From contig NZ_LR594662.1 of NCBI RefSeq assembly GCF_901827175.1, positions 3,658,001 to 3,722,000 of the forward strand: a DNA stretch of 64,000 bases, read 5' to 3'. Of the stretch, positions 17,262-25,443 are shown one piece after another. A program made the position numbers and the translations under genes. A model generated the notes under the pieces. That model saw only the letters and a program-made list of their open reading frames with translations. It did not search any database and was not told the DNA's origin. Origin of the DNA: Variovorax sp. RA8. Lineage in GTDB: Bacteria > Pseudomonadota > Gammaproteobacteria > Burkholderiales > Burkholderiaceae_C. The stretch's first letter is position 1, and the number at the start of each line of letters is the position of its first letter.

Positions 17262-20200
17262 ATGCGAGCAGAACTGGTGATCAAGGGCAAGAGCTTGACG
17301 GGCTCGAGCGACCTGACGCTCCTGGCACCGATCAAGCCGGGCCTGGTGCCCTCGCTGGACGCCGTCACCTACAAGACGCGCGCCAAGCGCCTGCTCAAGA
17401 CGCTGCAGGGCGGCCGCGCTTCGCTGCACGAGCACACGCTGCTGCGCCCGATCTCCGACGCGGTGGAGCGCGTGGCCAAGATCCATTCCTTCCGCGTGGC
17501 GGTGCTCGAGCCGGAAGACAAGATCCTGCTGGCCGTCACATTCGACGGCACCTGGGAGGCCTACATCCGCGTGCTGTGGCAGAAGGTCGGAACCCTGCTG
17601 GACGTGATTTTCTGCAACTCCGACGGCTACGTGGTCTCGCACGACGCGGGCTTCGACGCCTGGGCGGGCTGGGTGCGCAAGGTGCAGGTCGAGACCGCCT
17701 TCTACTACAACACGCACGGGCTGACGGTCGAGGACGCGCGCTACCTGCGGGACGAGGAGCGCTTGCATCGCCAGCCGCCGGCGCCCTCTGCGCCGGACGC
17801 GCAGGCGGCCGAGGGGCTCGCGGCGACGCGCCTGCGCGTGCGCACGCCCGAGGAGATCGCCTGGGAGGCCGCGAGCGCAAGCCCCGGGCACGCGCTCGAT
17901 GCCAGCCGCCAGGCGCTGCAATCGCTAGCCGTGCTGTTCCGGCTCACCGACCTGTACCTGCCCGGCACGGGCGACGGCCGGGTCCTGCAGCGGGCCGGGC
18001 GCGACATCCTGCGCGAGTTCGTGTCGCTCATGGAGGACGGCGACCTGCCGCCCGAGCTGAAGCAGGCGATGCGCGTGCGCTTCGATCGCCAGCTGCGCTG
18101 GCTGCTGCCTCAGGACGAGCCCGAGGTGACCCGGCCGCGCGAGGTGCCCAGGCTGCCGCCGAAGGCCGTGGTGGACGACCCCGGCGACGTGCAGGGCGGC
18201 ATCCTGCGGCCCTACGAGAGCATCACGCACGGCTGCCTGCTGCTGGTCGCCTTCGACGCGCGCGGCGCCGGCGCGGGCCTGCTGGACGAGCTGCGCAAGT
18301 CGCTGACGACCGCCACCGGCCAGCCGCCGGCGGGCCAGCCGATCGTCAATGTCGCACTCACTTACGAGGGCCTTCGCTTCCTCGGCATGCCGGAGGAGCA
18401 GCTGGCCTGGTTCCCGCAGGAATTCCGCGAGGGCATGGAGGCGCGGGCCAGCATGCTCGGGGACTTCCGCGCCAACCATCCGCGCCGCTGGCGACTGCCG
18501 CAGCGCTTCGTCCAGGCCAGCGCGTCGGAGCACGACACCGCCGTCGAGCTCGCAGCCGTCCACCTCGTGATCCAGCTGCGCATCGGCGCGCCGGGCAACG
18601 ACGTGAGCGATCCTGCGGACCGGAACCACCCCTTGCACGGAACGATCGGGAAGCTCTTCGGCAACCCGGGCCTGGGCGGCACGCGTCCCGGCGTACGGCT
18701 GCTGGCGATCGAGCCGCTGCGCCGCTACCTCAACGACAAGGAGCGCATCCAGGAGCATTTCGGCTTTGCCGATGGCGACGGCCAGCCGGTGCTCGACGCC
18801 GTGCCCGAAGGCGCCGTGTACCGCAACCAGGTGCACCTGGGCGAGCTGCTGCTCGGCTACCCGAACGAGGCAGACCCTGCCCCGCAGGGAGACAGCGACG
18901 CGGAGCGCGAGCGCATTCGCTTCTTCCACAACGGCAGCTTCCTGGTCGTGCGCAAGCTGCGGCAGGACGTGGCCGCACTCTACGAAACCGTGCGACAGGC
19001 CAGCCGTGACACCGGGCTCGACGAGGACCTGATCTTCGCGAAGCTGATGGGCCGGCACCGGGACGGCCGGCCGCTGGTCGATGCCACGGCGATCAACGAC
19101 TTCGACTACCACGCGGACGGCGAGGGCAAGGTCTGCCCCTTCCACGCGCACATCCGCCGCGCCAACCCCCGGCAGGACGAAACCGCCCAGGGGCCGCAGG
19201 ACCCGCCGGGGCGCCGACGCCCGCGGCTGATGCGCCGGAGCATGTCCTACGGGCCGCGCTATGCGTTTCCGGAGGTGGTTCCCGAGGGCGGCTACGTGGA
19301 CGACGGCCAGGAGCGGGGCCTGATGTTCATGGCCTACAACGCCAGCATCAGCGAGCAGTTCGAGGTGATCCAGCGCTGGCTGGTCGGCGGCAACAGCGCC
19401 GGCGGCTTCTCGGGCCAGAGCGATTCGCTGCTCGGCGTGCCCGAGGTGGGCGAGAACCGCAGCTTCCGCTTCGAGCATCCGGTCGACGGCGTGCCGCGCA
19501 GCCATCGCATCGCGCTGGACACGGCGCCTGGCGTCGACGAGGAGCCCCGGTCCCGGCCCTACGTGCGCGTGGAATGGGGCGCCTACCTGTTCACGCCTTC
19601 GGTGCACGCGCTGCAACAGCTGATCCACCTGGCCGCGCTCGGCCCGCGTCCACTGCCCGTCTGGTCGGCCGACGAAGGCGAGCAGCGCATCCAGGCGCTG
19701 CTTCGGCTCGAAGGGGCGCCCTGCCCCGCGCCGGCGATCCGGGCCTGGAAGAGCGCGCTCGAGGACCCGGAGGCGCAGGAGAAGTTCATCAGCGCCGGCA
19801 TCTGGGCTGCCATCCGCGAGCATCACGGCGGCGTGCTGCGCACGGCCTACGGCGTGCTGGTCGCCGATCGCGAGCGCGTGCTGGAAGTGCTGGGCGACGA
19901 CCTGCACTACACGGTGGCGGGCTACCGGGAACGGATGGACGGATCGATCCGGCAGATCTACCTGGGCCTGGACCGCGACGGCAGCGGCGAGTACGAGCGG
20001 CAGTCGAGGGAAGTCAACAAGGCGATCGGCCGCATCGACGAAGAGAGCGCCTTCCGGTCGGCCTTCGCCTTCACCACGGAGGTGCTGGACCAGTTCATCG
20101 AGGTCGAGAAGGGCATCGCCCCGCTGCTGGGGCGAAAGCGCTGGGAACTCAATCTCGACGCCAAGGAGGTCAGCGACAAGGTGCTGGCGCAGCTGTGCCA

Positions 20201-21059
20201 GGAATGGTTCGGCCTGCCCGAAGCGCCCGCGCCCGGCGAGCAGGCGCCCGCCCTGGTGCCCGGCAGCTGGCGCTGGGACTGGAAGGAAGGCGAGCCCGCG
20301 ATCTATCCCGCCCAGTTCACCGCACCCTCGCGCTACATCTTCCAGCCCCGTCCCAACGAGGACGTGAAGGCCTATGGCGAGCGCTACGGCGAGGCGCTCA
20401 CCGCAGCGCTCCACGCTTTCATCCGGCCGTTCCAGAAGAGCAAGTCCGTGCCGAAGACGCCGCAGGGCGAGGACGCGGTGCTGGCGTCCGCCATCCTCCG
20501 CGCCTTCCCCGACGCCAAGGGAGAGGACGATTTCGTGGCACGCACCTTTGTCGGCGCGCTCATGGGCTTCCTGCCCACCGTGGACGGCAACCTGCGCCTG
20601 TCGCTCAACGAGTGGCTGCGCGACAGCACCTTCTGGTCGCTGCGCGCGGCCTGGGCGCAGAGCCGGGAGGCGGACCCCTACGAAAGGGCGAAGGCGCTGC
20701 TCGAAGGCCCGCTGAAGGAAGTGATGCAGCTGCGGCCTTCGCCCGAACTCGTCTGGCGGCGCGTCAAGGGCGAGAGCGTCCAGCTCGGCCACGAAACGCT
20801 CGCCGAGGGCGAGACCGTGGTCCTGTCGCTGGTCTCGGCGACGCAGCAGAACCTGCGCGAAGACAAGCTCGACGTGACGCCGATCTTCGGCGGCAGGCGC
20901 ACCCAGGACGGCCCGCACCCTGCGCATGCCTGCCCGGGCTACCAGGCGGGCATGGGCGTGCTGCTGGGCATCCTGGCCGGCCTGGTGGACGAGAAGGAAC
21001 GGATGCGGCCCAGCCCGGCGCCGCTGGCTTTCACCTTCGAGGGCCGCCTCGGCGGCTGA
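17262..21059 (+). CDS. DyP-type heme peroxidase fused to a P450-like domain
   Basis: 1265 residues with no signal peptide, so probably cytosolic. Residues 1-165 form an alpha/beta module (KILLAVTFDGTWEAYIRVL; DVIFCNSDGY) that I cannot assign. About 308-790 is a DyP-type peroxidase: DVQGGILRPY at its start, the GxxDG motif as GFADG with catalytic Asp504, NGSFLVVRKLRQDV with distal Arg564, and CPFHAHIRRANPR with proximal heme ligand His630. About 815-1265 resembles a cytochrome P450: the heme-thiolate loop HACPGYQAG (Cys1224) and the K-helix region KEVMQLRPSPELVWRRV. The usual ExxR is ExxQ here (Glu1153, Gln1156), and no AGxxT I-helix motif is evident. AGGGAGG lies just before ATG 17262. An SGNH hydrolase follows after 34 bases. 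No redox partner gene is nearby, which would fit peroxide-driven chemistry (inference). Substrate unknown. Confidence 0.85.
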   Translation: MRAELVIKGKSLTGSSDLTLLAPIKPGLVPSLDAVTYKTRAKRLLKTLQGGRASLHEHTLLRPISDAVERVAKIHSFRVAVLEPEDKILLAVTFDGTWEAYIRVLWQKVGTLLDVIFCNSDGYVVSHDAGFDAWAGWVRKVQVETAFYYNTHGLTVEDARYLRDEERLHRQPPAPSAPDAQAAEGLAATRLRVRTPEEIAWEAASASPGHALDASRQALQSLAVLFRLTDLYLPGTGDGRVLQRAGRDILREFVSLMEDGDLPPELKQAMRVRFDRQLRWLLPQDEPEVTRPREVPRLPPKAVVDDPGDVQGGILRPYESITHGCLLLVAFDARGAGAGLLDELRKSLTTATGQPPAGQPIVNVALTYEGLRFLGMPEEQLAWFPQEFREGMEARASMLGDFRANHPRRWRLPQRFVQASASEHDTAVELAAVHLVIQLRIGAPGNDVSDPADRNHPLHGTIGKLFGNPGLGGTRPGVRLLAIEPLRRYLNDKERIQEHFGFADGDGQPVLDAVPEGAVYRNQVHLGELLLGYPNEADPAPQGDSDAERERIRFFHNGSFLVVRKLRQDVAALYETVRQASRDTGLDEDLIFAKLMGRHRDGRPLVDATAINDFDYHADGEGKVCPFHAHIRRANPRQDETAQGPQDPPGRRRPRLMRRSMSYGPRYAFPEVVPEGGYVDDGQERGLMFMAYNASISEQFEVIQRWLVGGNSAGGFSGQSDSLLGVPEVGENRSFRFEHPVDGVPRSHRIALDTAPGVDEEPRSRPYVRVEWGAYLFTPSVHALQQLIHLAALGPRPLPVWSADEGEQRIQALLRLEGAPCPAPAIRAWKSALEDPEAQEKFISAGIWAAIREHHGGVLRTAYGVLVADRERVLEVLGDDLHYTVAGYRERMDGSIRQIYLGLDRDGSGEYERQSREVNKAIGRIDEESAFRSAFAFTTEVLDQFIEVEKGIAPLLGRKRWELNLDAKEVSDKVLAQLCQEWFGLPEAPAPGEQAPALVPGSWRWDWKEGEPAIYPAQFTAPSRYIFQPRPNEDVKAYGERYGEALTAALHAFIRPFQKSKSVPKTPQGEDAVLASAILRAFPDAKGEDDFVARTFVGALMGFLPTVDGNLRLSLNEWLRDSTFWSLRAAWAQSREADPYERAKALLEGPLKEVMQLRPSPELVWRRVKGESVQLGHETLAEGETVVLSLVSATQQNLREDKLDVTPIFGGRRTQDGPHPAHACPGYQAGMGVLLGILAGLVDEKERMRPSPAPLAFTFEGRLGG

Positions 21060-21093
21060 GCACAGCGCAGCCACGGCTGCCAAGGAGCGGGAC

Positions 21094-22014
21094 ATGGGCA
21101 CCTATGACAAGGACCAGCCGGCCATCGAACGCGGCCGCCGGCTCGGCGATTTCCTGGTGGAGGGGCAGCGCAGGCGCGTGGCGCGCGGCGCGGGCTTCGC
21201 GCCCCTGGCCGCGGCGCAAAAGATGCTGCTCGCCATCGGTGACTCGTGGTTCTCCTATTGGCCGCGGGGCGACGTGCTCGACGTGCTGGAGCGCAAGTTC
21301 CACTACACGGTGGATTCGCGCGCCCGAGCCGGCAGCACGCTCGCGGAGATGATCTTCGAGGTGCCGCCAGGCGACGAGCTCCCCGACCTGGACGACACGA
21401 CCCAGGGCGAGCAGCTGCAATGGCTGACCACGCGCATCGAGGGCCTGACCCCGGCCGACAAGAGCAGTCTGAAGGCGATCCTGCTCTCGGGCGGGGGCAA
21501 CGACGTGGTGGGCGACAAGCAGACGCTCAAGTCGCTGGTGCATCCGGCCGCGGAGGGCCACGCTCAGCCGGTCAAGGAGGAGATGCTCCTGAAGATCGTC
21601 GACGGGCGGCTGCGCGAGCTGTTGACGGTCATGCTGTCGGCCATCACCACCGTCAGTGTCGCCTCGGTCGGGCGCAAGGTGCCGATCCTGATCCACGGCT
21701 ACGACTACCCGGTGCCCGACGGCCGCGGCGTCTTCCTCAACGTGTGGCTGAAGCCGGGCCTCGTCGAGCTCGGCTACGACGTGCTGGAGGATCGAAGGAA
21801 GATCCTGAGGACGCTGATCGACCGGCTCAACGCCATGCAGATTGCGCTGGTGCAGCATCCGGAGTTCCAGCACGTGGTGCATGCGAACCTGCGCGGCACG
21901 CTGTCGACGCTGGATGCGGACTATCAGCAGTTCTGGCAGAACGAGCTGCACCCCACGATCCCGACCGGCTTCGGGCTGGTGGCGGACAAAGTGGCGGCGA
22001 AGATCCCGGCCTGA
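21094..22014 (+). CDS. SGNH/GDSL-type hydrolase
   Basis: 306 residues. Block I is LLAIGDSWFSYWP (nucleophile Ser51), block III is LSGGGNDVVG (Asn136), and the C-terminal histidine lies in ELHPT (His286). The acid normally three residues before that histidine is Asn283, with Glu284 next to it, so the triad may be altered or use a neighbouring residue. No signal peptide is seen. GDSL hydrolases cleave esters, including lysophospholipids and acyl groups. AAGGAG nine bases before ATG 21094 and the 34-base gap indicate an operon with the DyP-P450 gene. The hydrolase might supply or release an acyl substrate for that enzyme (inference). Confidence 0.82.
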   Translation: MGTYDKDQPAIERGRRLGDFLVEGQRRRVARGAGFAPLAAAQKMLLAIGDSWFSYWPRGDVLDVLERKFHYTVDSRARAGSTLAEMIFEVPPGDELPDLDDTTQGEQLQWLTTRIEGLTPADKSSLKAILLSGGGNDVVGDKQTLKSLVHPAAEGHAQPVKEEMLLKIVDGRLRELLTVMLSAITTVSVASVGRKVPILIHGYDYPVPDGRGVFLNVWLKPGLVELGYDVLEDRRKILRTLIDRLNAMQIALVQHPEFQHVVHANLRGTLSTLDADYQQFWQNELHPTIPTGFGLVADKVAAKIPA

Positions 22015-22029
22015 GTCATCGCCGCGAAA

Positions 22030-22051
22030 GAAGTCGGGAACGGCCGACTTC
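22030..22051. terminator. Hairpin between convergent SGNH hydrolase and cyclase genes
   Basis: A perfect 8-bp inverted repeat GAAGTCGG / CCGACTTC with a 6-base loop sits 15 bases after the hydrolase stop and 25 bases after the end of the convergent cyclase gene. It lacks a T-run, so it is only a probable bidirectional terminator or transcript-end stabiliser. Confidence 0.45.
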
Positions 22052-22075
22052 AGCAGCCGGCATTCAGGCGCGTGC

Positions 22076-25000
22076 CTAGACCCGGAGCATGTCGCGCGTG
22101 CGCTCGGCACGCTCCAGATGCCAGCGCATGTCCATGGCTTCGAAGGCGGTGCAAGCGGCATCGAGCAGCCGCTGCGCCTCGCCGACGTGGCCCCGGCCTA
22201 CCTCGATCTGCGCCCGGCACAGCTGCGTCGCGGCCGCCTCGTGCGCCGAGCCGCGCGCCTGTGCCGAGCGCTCGGCGCAGGCGAGGTAGTGCTCGGCGCG
22301 CACGAAGTCGTTGAGCTTGGCGGCAGCGCGGGCCAGCGCGCGGCATCCGAGGGCCTCGCCGATGCGATCGTGCTGGCGCACCCGCATGAAGAGCCGCGCC
22401 GCATGGTGCCTCGCCTCCTCGGTGCGGCCGTTGGCGACCGCGCCGTCGACCATCCAGCCGTGGTTGAGCGAGGTGGCGAGCGCGCCCTTGCGCGCCTCGA
22501 TCCACGCGGTGGCATCCCGCACCGCCTGCAAGGCCTGCGGATCGCGCGTCAGGGTCCACTGCGCATACCCGGCCAGCGCGCGGCCCATGGCGAGCTGCTG
22601 GCGGCTCTTCACATGCTCGGCAATCTCCGACGCGCGCTCGGCCACACGCAGCGCCTCTTCCCAGCGCCCCTGCCACTGGTAGACGACGCTGATCCAGTGG
22701 CGCACCGAGGCCGAGACCTGGTGCAGCGAATCGCCCACCAGCAGCAAGGCCTCTGCGAAGCACTCGTCGGCCTGCGCGAAGCGGCCCTGGTCGCCAAGCA
22801 GGTAACCCTTGCAGGCCAGGGCATAGGCCGAGCCGACGGCCAGGCTGCTGCCGGGCCGGCTCTGGCGCCGCTTGCTGTCCACTGCCGAGTCCAGCAGCAC
22901 CAGCGCCCGGCCGTAGTCGCCGGCGGCCAGCAGTGCCTGGCCCAGCGTGGCACGCACCTGCGCGGCGAGGCGCGCATCGCCGATCTGCGTGGCGAGATCC
23001 AGCGCCGCTTCGCCGTGCGCGATCGCGGCCTTGGACATGCCCTTGGCGTAGCAGATGTAGCCGAGCCAGTAGGACGCCCGGGCGATCGCGTCCATGCTGG
23101 CGCTCTGGCGCGCCAGCATCAGGCCGCGCTCGAAGATCGCCACGCCGTCGGCCAGTCCCAGCGGATCGAAGACACAGGCCATGCCCAGCTTCTGCGCGAT
23201 CGCGCACCAGCGCAGCGCCAGCTCGCGCGAGGGTGGGCCCAGCTCGTCGAGGGCCTTGAGTGCGGCGGAGTACTGGGCCCGGGCGCGGTCCAGCGCCGAG
23301 GCGGCCATGGCCTTGTCGCCGGCCAGCTCCGCGTAGCGTGCCGCCGGCTCGGCCAGCGCGGCAGCGGCGCAGTGGTAGGCCAGGGCTTCGTAGAGCTCTT
23401 CCTGGGCCGCGCCCTCGCCGCGGCCCTCGAGCACCTGCGCGATGCGGCGATGCATCTCGCGGCGCCGGTGCAGGCCGACGGCCTCGTAGATCACGTCGCG
23501 GGTGATGCCGTGCTTGAAGCGCAGCGTCCCCGGCTGCTCGCCCGCGAAGAGGAAATCCTGCTCGGCCAGCGCAATGACCAGCGGATCGTCCGCGCCGTGC
23601 CCGGTGAGCTGTTCCAGCAGCCAGGCCGGAAAAACGCCGCCGATGACGGCGGCAGCGCGCAGCACTTCGGCCTGCGCGGGCGGCAGGCGCTCGACGCGCG
23701 ATTCGATCAGGGCGGTGAGCCAGGCCGCGCTGCCCAGGCGGAGCTCGCGCAGCCACTGCCCGCCTTGCGCAGAGGCCGAATGGCACAGCTCCTCGATGAA
23801 CAGCGGGATGCCGCCGGCGTAGCGCTGGATCTCGGCCACCACGAAGGGATCGGCCCCGGGCAGCAGGTGGCGGGTCGCCCGGGCGGCCTCGTCGTCGTCC
23901 AGCGGCTGCAGCTCGAGCGTGGTGACGGGCGCAAGGAAGAGGCTCTCGCCGATCGCCGCCCGCGTCGCGGCGACGACGAAGATCGGAGCCTTCAGCGACA
24001 GCACCGCGTCGAGTGCCTGCTGGCTCGCCTCGTCCGCCCATTGCCAGTCGTCGACGATCAGCATCAGCGGTTGACGGGCCGCGAGCTGCTCGAACAGGCT
24101 TCGCAGCGTCGGCACCGTCGCGCCGGGGCTGAGCTGGCGCGCCTCTTCGCGTGGCGCCACCAGCAGCCGCACCTGGGCCAGCACAGCGGCGGCGCCCTCC
24201 TCCTGCTCCAGCGCGGCCAGCAGCGGATGCGCCTGCGCGGGCTCGGCCGGCAGGCCCGCCGACCGGCCGAACAGCGCGCGCAGCATCTGCAGGAAGGGCT
24301 GCAGGGGCTCCGCGAGGTAGGTGCCGCAGTAGCCCTGGAGGACGAGGCATTCGCCGGCGGCGGCGTGGCGGCGCAGCTCGTCGACCAGGCGCGTCTTGCC
24401 GACGCCCGGGCCGCCCGACACGGCGACGCACTGCGGGACGCCGGCGATCGCCATGCGCAGGCGATCGCGCAGCAGCCGCAGGGCCGGCTCGCGGCCGACG
24501 AAGGGACAAAGGCTGCGCCGCTCCATCGCCTCCAGGCGCGTCGGCGCCGGCGCACGGCCAAGCACCCGGCGCACCGCCAGCGGCGGCGTGCGGCCCTTCA
24601 GCTGTACCAGCGCGGGTTCGCTGGAGGTGAAGAACTGGGCATGCGGCCCGAGGGTCTCCTCGCTCACGCAGATGTCGTCGCGCTCGGCGAGGTCCGACAG
24701 GCGCGCGGCGATGTTCGGCACGTTGCCCAGCAGCTCGAAGCGCCCGCGCTCCACGTCGCCGTCCGAAATGAGCACAAGCCCGGCGTGGATGCCGGAATGC
24801 AGCGTCAACGCGCCAGCCGGGAATCCGGCGCCCGCGACGGCGAGCCGGCTCACCGCCGCATGCAGCTCGAGCGCGGCCTCGGTGGCGCGGCGCCCGTCGT
24901 CCTCGCGCGTCTCCGGATAGCCGAAGAAGGCCAGCACGCCGTCGCCCTGGATGCGGGCGATGTTGCCGCCGTGGCGCGGGATGATCTCGCGGCAGAGCAC

Positions 25001-25168
25001 ACGCAGCTGCGCGAGCATGTCGGCGTAGAGCTCCGACTCCATCAGCTCGCCGAGGCGGGTGGACTCGGAGAGGTCCGAAAAGAGGATGGTCAGGTACCGG
25101 CGCCGCCCGGAGGCGTCGTCGATCGCGTCATCTGCAGCAGCTGTTTCTTCTTCGGAGGGGCGGGGCAT
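22076..25168 (-). CDS. Class III nucleotide cyclase / STAND-type ATPase / TPR regulator
   Basis: 1030 residues. Residues 22-200 form a class III cyclase homology domain with both metal aspartates (FSDLSEST, Asp32; QGDGVLAFFGYP, Asp76) and the transition-state Asn152/Arg156 (NVPNIAARL). The purine-selecting lysine position is Arg72, so nucleotide specificity is uncertain. Residues 222-500 form an AAA/NTPase module with Walker A GGPGVGKT (252-259) and Walker B-like LMLIVDDWQWAD. Residues 560-1030 are TPR-like helical repeats. Such proteins are taken to be signal-responsive cyclases or MalT-like switches. A 275-base spacer (25169-25443) separates it from the LysR gene at 25444, which points the same way; I see no gene in that spacer. 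It is convergent with the DyP-P450 operon, so no regulatory link is shown. Confidence 0.88.
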   Translation of the reverse strand: MPRPSEEETAAADDAIDDASGRRRYLTILFSDLSESTRLGELMESELYADMLAQLRVLCREIIPRHGGNIARIQGDGVLAFFGYPETREDDGRRATEAALELHAAVSRLAVAGAGFPAGALTLHSGIHAGLVLISDGDVERGRFELLGNVPNIAARLSDLAERDDICVSEETLGPHAQFFTSSEPALVQLKGRTPPLAVRRVLGRAPAPTRLEAMERRSLCPFVGREPALRLLRDRLRMAIAGVPQCVAVSGGPGVGKTRLVDELRRHAAAGECLVLQGYCGTYLAEPLQPFLQMLRALFGRSAGLPAEPAQAHPLLAALEQEEGAAAVLAQVRLLVAPREEARQLSPGATVPTLRSLFEQLAARQPLMLIVDDWQWADEASQQALDAVLSLKAPIFVVAATRAAIGESLFLAPVTTLELQPLDDDEAARATRHLLPGADPFVVAEIQRYAGGIPLFIEELCHSASAQGGQWLRELRLGSAAWLTALIESRVERLPPAQAEVLRAAAVIGGVFPAWLLEQLTGHGADDPLVIALAEQDFLFAGEQPGTLRFKHGITRDVIYEAVGLHRRREMHRRIAQVLEGRGEGAAQEELYEALAYHCAAAALAEPAARYAELAGDKAMAASALDRARAQYSAALKALDELGPPSRELALRWCAIAQKLGMACVFDPLGLADGVAIFERGLMLARQSASMDAIARASYWLGYICYAKGMSKAAIAHGEAALDLATQIGDARLAAQVRATLGQALLAAGDYGRALVLLDSAVDSKRRQSRPGSSLAVGSAYALACKGYLLGDQGRFAQADECFAEALLLVGDSLHQVSASVRHWISVVYQWQGRWEEALRVAERASEIAEHVKSRQQLAMGRALAGYAQWTLTRDPQALQAVRDATAWIEARKGALATSLNHGWMVDGAVANGRTEEARHHAARLFMRVRQHDRIGEALGCRALARAAAKLNDFVRAEHYLACAERSAQARGSAHEAAATQLCRAQIEVGRGHVGEAQRLLDAACTAFEAMDMRWHLERAERTRDMLRV

Positions 25169-25443
25169 TTTGGAACGCTGGGGCTACACGGTCCGCTCCC
25201 CGGCCGGGGCGCCAGGGCCGAATACTTTGGTAGTCTAGGTCCTACAGCAACAAATGGAAGCATCCAGGTGTCCCGCAAAGGCGCGAGTGCCCGCGCTGCA
25301 CCTGTTTGGCGCTCGCGTGTCACAGGCCGCGGCTGCCACGCACCCGGCCTCTGGCACAGCAGGTCTTCATGAGGATCGGGCCACGGGCGGTCTGCCACTC
25401 GTCACGGCCGGGAAGAGCGTGCTGCTCGAGCTGCGGCGGGTCG

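Noticed and set aside
17925..21101. A 1058-codon open frame antisense to the DyP-P450 gene
   Set aside because: No recognisable motif, and it runs wholly over a gene with catalytic residues in the other strand; a GC-bias shadow.
21842..25372. A 1176-codon plus-strand frame opposite the cyclase/ATPase gene
   Set aside because: Arg/Gly/Ala/Gln-rich low-complexity translation with no fold signature, while the minus strand has cyclase and Walker motifs.
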